NCBI RefSeq assembly: GCF_000732615.1
Contig: NZ_JPGL01000007.1
Span: 124,001-188,000 of the forward strand
From: Burkholderia paludis
GTDB lineage: Bacteria; Pseudomonadota; Gammaproteobacteria; Burkholderiales; Burkholderiaceae
DNA length: 64,000 bases
Direction: 5' to 3'
Below, piece by piece: positions 59,703 to 64,000 of this stretch (the first letter of the stretch is position 1; each line of letters begins with the position of its first letter). The notes under the pieces were generated by a model, which worked only from the letters and a program-made list of their open reading frames with translations, made no database searches and was not told the DNA's origin. The position numbers were made by a program, and so were the translations under genes.

Positions 59703-59892
59703 GAAAGCCCCCTTCGCTTTTCAGCTCGACCATCCCGACAAGCATCGATCGTGCCATCCCGATCGACGCCCACGACGGATCGGCACGCATGCCTGCGCGC
59801 GCATTGCCGGTGGCCGTCCGCGGCTATCGCACCCGGCATCCGTCGCCGATCGCCCCGGTGCGATCAGGCCTTGCCGTCACCGGTAACACGCG

Positions 59893-59915
59893 CGTAACGC
59901 GGGCTCCGCGTTACG
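59893..59915 (-). terminator. Hairpin downstream of CusF-like gene
   Basis: Perfect 10-bp inverted repeat (59893-59902 and 59906-59915) with a 3-base loop lies 67 bases after the CusF-like gene on the minus strand and upstream of the collagen-like gene. Confidence 0.6.
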
Positions 59916-59981
59916 TAGCATCAAACGACGAAGGGGCGGGTCCCGCCCCGTATTGCCGTCACGCCCACGCCGGCTCGTCCG

Positions 59982-60338
59982 TCATGGCCGCTTCACGAGC
60001 CTCACGATCGTGAGCGTGCCGTTGACGCTCTCGACGCGCACCCTGACCTTGTCGCCCACGTGCAGCGACCGGATCATTGCCGCGTCCGCCACGTTGAACG
60101 CCATCGTCATCGCCGGCATCCCGATGTTGTCGAGCGCGCCGTGCTCCAGCGTCACCAGCCCGCGCCCGGCATCGATCTCCTTGACCTCGGCATCCGTCAG
60201 CGCCGCATCCGGCGCGGACATCGTGGTGTCCGCCCCGTTCATGTCGGGCATCTCGCTGCCCGCGAACGCCGGCGTCGCCACGACCACCATCGCGCACCAT
60301 ACGGCGGCTGCCTGAACGCAGGGAAAGCAGATCTTCAT
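59982..60338 (-). CDS. CusF-like periplasmic copper-binding protein
   Basis: A 118-residue protein: signal peptide (hydrophobic core about 8-25, cleavage after AFA), then the CusF beta-barrel: EVKEIDAGRGLVTLEHG, DNIGMPAMTMAF (metal ligands: His and two Met), DKVRVRVESVNG. CusF delivers Cu(I)/Ag(I) to CusB efflux adaptors. AGGAG precedes the ATG. A met-rich small membrane protein gene precedes it by 92 bases. No cusCBA genes are in the window. Confidence 0.9.
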   Translation of the reverse strand: MKICFPCVQAAAVWCAMVVVATPAFAGSEMPDMNGADTTMSAPDAALTDAEVKEIDAGRGLVTLEHGALDNIGMPAMTMAFNVADAAMIRSLHVGDKVRVRVESVNGTLTIVRLVKRP

Positions 60339-60430
60339 CGCAACGCTCCTGTCGAACCGCGCCCGTTCGTTCGGGTCGTGCGCCGCGCGCCGCGCACGAC
60401 CACGTCCGCCACCGCCGGCGGCCGCGGCTC

Positions 60431-60730
60431 TCACACGAACAGCGACGCGACGATCGCCCACCACACCGCACTCGCGCCGCACAGAAACACGCGCCGCGCG
60501 ACCAGCATCCGCGACTCGTCGCCGGGGGTCTTCATCGGCGACGTCGCCAGAAACGGCACGCTGGCGAGGCACGCGAAGCCCGCCAGCCCGGGCACGATCA
60601 CGACATAGTCGCCGAACCGCCACGGCAGCGGCTCGTGGAACCCCCAGTAGCCGAGAAACAGCATGCCCATCGAAAACATCGTCGCGGCGGCCGAGCTGAG
60701 CGCGACCACCGACCCCGTGGGAAATTGCAT
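60431..60730 (-). CDS. Small membrane protein, Met-rich
   Basis: A 99-residue inner-membrane protein with about three hydrophobic segments (residues ~8-27, 44-60, 80-98); many Met near the N-terminus (ATMFSMGMLF). The ATG has GGGAGG 5 bases upstream. Located before the CusF-like gene on the same strand, it may share its transcript and function in copper stress; that is an inference. No homology recognised. Confidence 0.7.
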   Translation of the reverse strand: MQFPTGSVVALSSAAATMFSMGMLFLGYWGFHEPLPWRFGDYVVIVPGLAGFACLASVPFLATSPMKTPGDESRMLVARRVFLCGASAVWWAIVASLFV

Positions 60731-60978
60731 GGGAGCCTCCCTTCGCGCAGCATGCGCGACGCCGGATCATTATCCCGGCGCGGAAGGCAAAAGCACAACG
60801 ACCGGCGGCCTTGGCCGGCGTTTCCGGCAACCGGCGTAGCGAGATGCAAAGAGGGGCCAAGCCCGTCGGCCCGTTGTCCCTTCGGCGCGCGAGCGCTGCG
60901 GCGCGGCGTGCCCCGTCGCCGCCCCGCCAATCGCCGTCACGCATCGACAGCGACCGGGTTCGCGGCGCACACCGATCG

Positions 60979-61227
60979 TCAGCCCGGCTTCTTCGCGGCC
61001 TGCGCGACCGCAATCCACCCCACCACCGCCGCGGCGACCCAGCAACAGGTAATCATCAGGTCAAGATCCATCCACCCTTCGAAATTCGCACTGTTCTCGA
61101 AACTGCAGCGCTGATGGCCCCTGACCCACACGCAACCGCTGACGAGCTGCTGGATGTGCATGTAAACGCTGTAGACGGCAAAAGCCGACGCAATGACGGT
61201 GAACCGCAAACGTATGCTTTTTTTCAT
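60979..61227 (-). CDS. Small membrane protein of unknown function
   Basis: An 82-residue protein with two hydrophobic helices (about 8-28 and 58-77) and three Cys between or near them (SGCVWV, RCSFEN, TCCW). Start ATG 61227 has no strong ribosome site. Function unknown. Confidence 0.5.
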   Translation of the reverse strand: MKKSIRLRFTVIASAFAVYSVYMHIQQLVSGCVWVRGHQRCSFENSANFEGWMDLDLMITCCWVAAAVVGWIAVAQAAKKPG

Positions 61228-61346
61228 GTGACGCGGATGCCGATGGGAGAGTCCTGTGCCGATCTTACGGCAACGGCAACCAGCCCGGCAATCCGGCGCA
61301 TCCTGGCCGGCCCGGACGCGCGTTCCCCCGTCGAGCCGCCGGATCG

Positions 61347-61988
61347 TCAGCAGGCAATCCGCCGCCAGTTGCTGATAAATCCGCGTGCCCTTCGCCTTCG
61401 CGTCGAACCGGGGTGCACCGAATTCGCGCGGATGTTCTTCGCCGCATACAGCATCGCGTCGACCTTCGCCATCATCCGCACCGCGGCTTTCGACGCGTGA
61501 TAGGCCGGCACGTCGGCCCCGCCGACGATCCCGTACATCGACGACAGGTTCACGATCGAGCCGCCACCGGCCGCTTCGAGCAGCGGGATAGCCGCACGCG
61601 TGCACAGGAACACGCCGTTGACGTTCACGTCCTGCACACGCTGCCACTGCGCGAGCGTGAGTTCGTGCGTCGGCACGTTGTGGCCTTCGATGCCCGCGTT
61701 GTTCACGAGTACGTCGAGACGCCCGAAGCGCGCGACTATCTCGCCGAACACGCGCGCCACGTCGGCCTCGTGCGTCACGTCGAGCAGCCATAACGCGGCC
61801 TGGCCGCCCTGCGCGCGGATCTCGTCGACCAGCGCTTCGGCCGGTTGCGACAGCACGTCGAGAATCGCGACGCGCGCGCCGGCGGCGGCCAGCGTGCGCG
61901 CCGTCTCCGCGCCGATGCCGCGCGCGCCGCCGGTGATCGCGGCCACCTTGCCGTGCAGGTCGAACAGGTCTTCGGTGCGTTTCATCAT
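61347..61988 (-). pseudogene. C-terminally truncated short-chain dehydrogenase
   Basis: A classical SDR for its first ~195 residues: GGARGIGAETA, NNAGIEG, catalytic YHASK and NSVHPG. Here the sequence departs into an Arg-rich tail (STRRRRARGF...) and stops at 213 residues, while SDRs of this type continue another ~50 residues including the cofactor-closing region and SLDGG. Downstream, a different frame (DAKAKGTRIYQQL) is open but does not look like an SDR tail. So the end was lost or frameshifted. Probably inactive. Confidence 0.7.
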
Positions 61989-62167
61989 GTCTCCGTGGTA
62001 ACCGCGCGCTGAACCGCGCCGGGCGGGCGTTGCGAACGCGATTGGTTGGCTGTCCTAGGGAAGTCATCTAGTTCATTTCGACGATTCCCTGCTACCGCGA
62101 TCTCCCTACCCTGCCTCTCATGACAACACACGGTCGACCGCCGTCGATCCCCCAAAGAGGAGACACC

Positions 62168-62629
62168 ATGCATCAACGGATTTCGCGCCGTACCGACAGG
62201 CGGGCGACCGCCACGCTGTCGACGCTGGCCGCCGCGCTGCTGACGTGCACCGCCGTTTCCGACGCACACGCGGGCAGCACGATCGCGCTCGGCGCCGGCG
62301 CGGGCAACACGCCGATGGAAGTGTTCGTCGCGGTGTGCGACCGGATGCGGATCGACGCGGGCGTCGACGTGTTCGCGATCTCGGACGTCGCCGAGGATCT
62401 CGTGGCGCCGATCATGGACGCCCCGATCCGCCTCGACCGCGACGCGCTGACGCTCGGCTATGCGGGCGTCTATTCGTCGTTCCTGCTGTTCGCGAAGCGC
62501 GCGGAAGCGAAGTACGGGATACCGGCGCGCGACATCCTCGTCGAACTGGGCCGACAGCGGCTCGTCGGCGGGCAGGAGGACATGATCGAGGACGCGGCGC
62601 TGACGATGGCGCGGGCGGTCGCGGCGTAA
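62168..62629 (+). pseudogene. Aldolase C-terminal half fused to a signal peptide-like leader
   Basis: A 153-residue frame. Residues about 40-153 ([66 protein letters not shown]) match the C-terminal third of 4-hydroxy-2-oxovalerate aldolase (MhpE/BphI). The normal N-terminal TIM barrel (about 215 residues) is absent. Instead there is a leader with Arg residues, a hydrophobic stretch [14 protein letters not shown] and an AHA cleavage site, preceded by GAGGAG 6-8 bases before the ATG, so it is likely translated. It may be a decayed gene or an odd fusion; no aldolase activity is expected. Confidence 0.78.
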
Positions 62630-62702
62630 CCGGTTGGCCCTCGCCCGCGCCCCGGCCGTTGACTTTCGCCGGACGGCCCGATACGATCGATGCACTTTCA
62701 AG

Positions 62703-62738
62703 ACGCCCTCCCGGTCCGCCGGGAGGGCGTTTCGTTTT
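62703..62738 (+). terminator. Intrinsic terminator before hydrolase gene
   Basis: 12-bp perfect stem ACGCCCTCCCGG / CCGGGAGGGCGT (62703-62714, 62719-62730), 4-base loop, then TTCGTTTT. It ends the aldolase-remnant transcript. Confidence 0.88.
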
Positions 62739-62768
62739 GGTTCTCCCAACCAGAAGGAAACCCTTGAA

Positions 62769-63575
62769 ATGAATCGTATCGACACCCTCGCCCCCCGCCC
62801 GGCAAACGGCCACGACGGCCTCGGCTACCTGCAGTACGGCACGGGCCCCGCCTGCGTGATGGTCCTGCACGACTGGCTCGGCGACCGGACGAACTACGCG
62901 GCGCTGCTGCCGTATCTCGACGACGCGGCGTTTACCTATGTCTTCGTCGATCTGCGCGGTTACGGCGAATCCGCCCACCTGACCGGTGCGTATACCGTCG
63001 ACGAAATCTCGGCCGACTGCCTGGCGCTCGCGAATCGGCTGGGCTGGCAGCGCTTTCACGTGATCGGCCATTCGATGACCGGCATGGCGACGCAGCGACT
63101 CGCCGCCGACGCGCCCGAGCGCATCCTGAGCGCGATCGCCGTATGCCCGGTGTCGGCGGTCGGCAACCGCCTGAACGACGACGCGCGCGCATTCTTCGCG
63201 AGCACGACCGTCGACGACGATGCATTGCGACGGCTCGCGCGCTACGTGACGGGGGGATTGTCGGCGCGCTGGGCCGACGTGAAGCTGCGGCAGAACCGCG
63301 AGCGCACGGCGCCGGGCTGCCGGCTCGCGTATCTCGACATGCTGACGGGAACGGATTTCGTCGACGACGTGCGCGGGCTCGACACGCGCTTCCTGGTGAT
63401 CGTCGGCGACAAGGACCCGGGGCTCGACGCCGCGACGATGCAGGCGACGTTCCTCGCGTGGCATCCGCATGCGCGGCTGGCGACGATCCCGAATTGCGGG
63501 CATTACCCGATGCAGGAATGTCCGCCGTATTTCGCGACGATCGTCGAGGATTTCCTGCGGGACGCGGCGGCCTGA
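62769..63575 (+). CDS. Alpha/beta hydrolase
   Basis: A 268-residue alpha/beta hydrolase: VMVLHDWLGDRTNY (oxyanion region), nucleophile elbow GHSMTG, FLVIVGDKDPG with the Asp, and GHYPMQE with the His. The elbow has Thr rather than Gly after the variable residue, a permitted small residue. Resembles bacterial ring-cleavage or lactone hydrolases; the substrate is open. The ATG has AAGGAAA upstream. Confidence 0.9.
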   Translation: MNRIDTLAPRPANGHDGLGYLQYGTGPACVMVLHDWLGDRTNYAALLPYLDDAAFTYVFVDLRGYGESAHLTGAYTVDEISADCLALANRLGWQRFHVIGHSMTGMATQRLAADAPERILSAIAVCPVSAVGNRLNDDARAFFASTTVDDDALRRLARYVTGGLSARWADVKLRQNRERTAPGCRLAYLDMLTGTDFVDDVRGLDTRFLVIVGDKDPGLDAATMQATFLAWHPHARLATIPNCGHYPMQECPPYFATIVEDFLRDAAA

Positions 63576-63736
63576 GCGTAGTGCACGCGCGGCGGCCGGT
63601 GAAGGCGATGCGGCCGCCGCGGCGCGATGCCGCCGGCCGCCGGCGAACGGCGCGAACCGCGCCGCCCGTCGGGGTTGCCCGGCTCATGGCCGGACAGATT
63701 GCGATCGGGGCGCGTCGCGCGCCCGATCCCGGCCGC

Positions 63737-64000
63737 TTAGCGGCGCGGCTGCCCGGTTCGCGGCGGACGCGGCGAATTCGCGTCCTTGTGCCGGAAGTTG
63801 ATGCGGCCCTTGGTGAGGTCGTACACCGACAGTTCCAGTGTCACGCGGTCGCCCGCGAGAATGCGGATGTGGTTCTTGCGCATGCGGCCCGACGCGTAGG
63901 CGCCCACCACGACGCCGTTTTCCAGCGTGACACGGTATTTGCTGTCCGGCAGCACTTCGTCGACGATTCCGTCCAGTTCCAGCAGTTCTTCTTTTGCCAA
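63737..64000 (-). CDS. infA: Translation initiation factor IF-1
   Basis: The first 72 residues match IF-1: [33 protein letters not shown] start, [24 protein letters not shown] and INFRHK. A short C-terminal extension ([13 protein letters not shown]) makes it 87 residues versus the usual 72. The first codon, TTG at 64000, is at the window edge; the start may be this or just outside. Burkholderia usually carry two infA copies; the extension suggests the second (InfA2). IF-1 assists 30S initiation. Confidence 0.93.
   Translation of the reverse strand: MAKEELLELDGIVDEVLPDSKYRVTLENGVVVGAYASGRMRKNHIRILAGDRVTLELSVYDLTKGRINFRHKDANSPRPPRTGQPRR

Overview
The window looks like chromosomal DNA of a Burkholderia cepacia-complex species or a close relative. 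Supporting signs are high GC with strong third-position GC bias, Burkholderia-type porin, FtsH, GTP-dependent PEPCK and IF-1 genes, and protein sequences that read as Burkholderia throughout. No tRNA, rRNA, CRISPR array, insertion sequence or prophage was seen. The window starts inside a porin gene and ends at the first codons of an IF-1 gene.

Layout. 1-7 kb: porin end, Pal-like lipoprotein, and a three-gene operon on the minus strand for a periplasmic molybdenum hydroxylase that passes electrons to a tri-heme cytochrome c. 7-13 kb: membrane diguanylate cyclase, a small conserved protein, an aspartoacylase-type deacylase, then a lower-GC patch with a colicin-V-like microcin precursor candidate and a small membrane protein, then a GNAT acetyltransferase. 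13-23 kb: organosulfur or amino-acid uptake and oxidation genes (two related binding proteins, a fused permease-ATPase, three flavin-dependent monooxygenases, a sulfonate-type binding protein). 23-25 kb: a hydrolase-MarR pair with twin operators, and AdhP. 25-30 kb: a Zur-controlled ZnuD-type receptor and a chemoreceptor with a sigma-28-type promoter. 30-39 kb: otsA, a second-type ftsH, an AcpA-type phosphoesterase, pckG.

39-43 kb: decayed short-chain dehydrogenases, then a DarT1-NADAR ADP-ribosylation toxin-antitoxin pair whose toxin has an N-terminal membrane anchor. 43-50 kb: hydrolases, unknown exported proteins, a NUDIX protein, a YbaK-type deacylase. 49-53 kb: a YheO/DauR-type regulator with a serine/threonine dehydratase-family enzyme, and a short-chain dehydrogenase with an Asp-Thr repeat beside an AraC remnant. 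53-56 kb: a cobalamin riboswitch and BtuB-type receptor. 56-60 kb: methyltransferase, LysE/Lrp divergent pair, collagen-like lipoprotein. 60-64 kb: CusF-like copper protein, small membrane proteins, a truncated dehydrogenase, a half aldolase joined to a signal peptide, a hydrolase, and infA.

Common threads. Metal and cofactor uptake is under recognisable control (Zur box, B12 riboswitch). A shared palindrome, TATTTC-N6-GAAATA, occurs once before the molybdenum hydroxylase operon and twice before the hydrolase-MarR operon. Gene decay is concentrated in dehydrogenase, aldolase and AraC genes. The strongest candidates for new biology are the membrane-anchored DarT1-NADAR module and the orphan microcin candidate.
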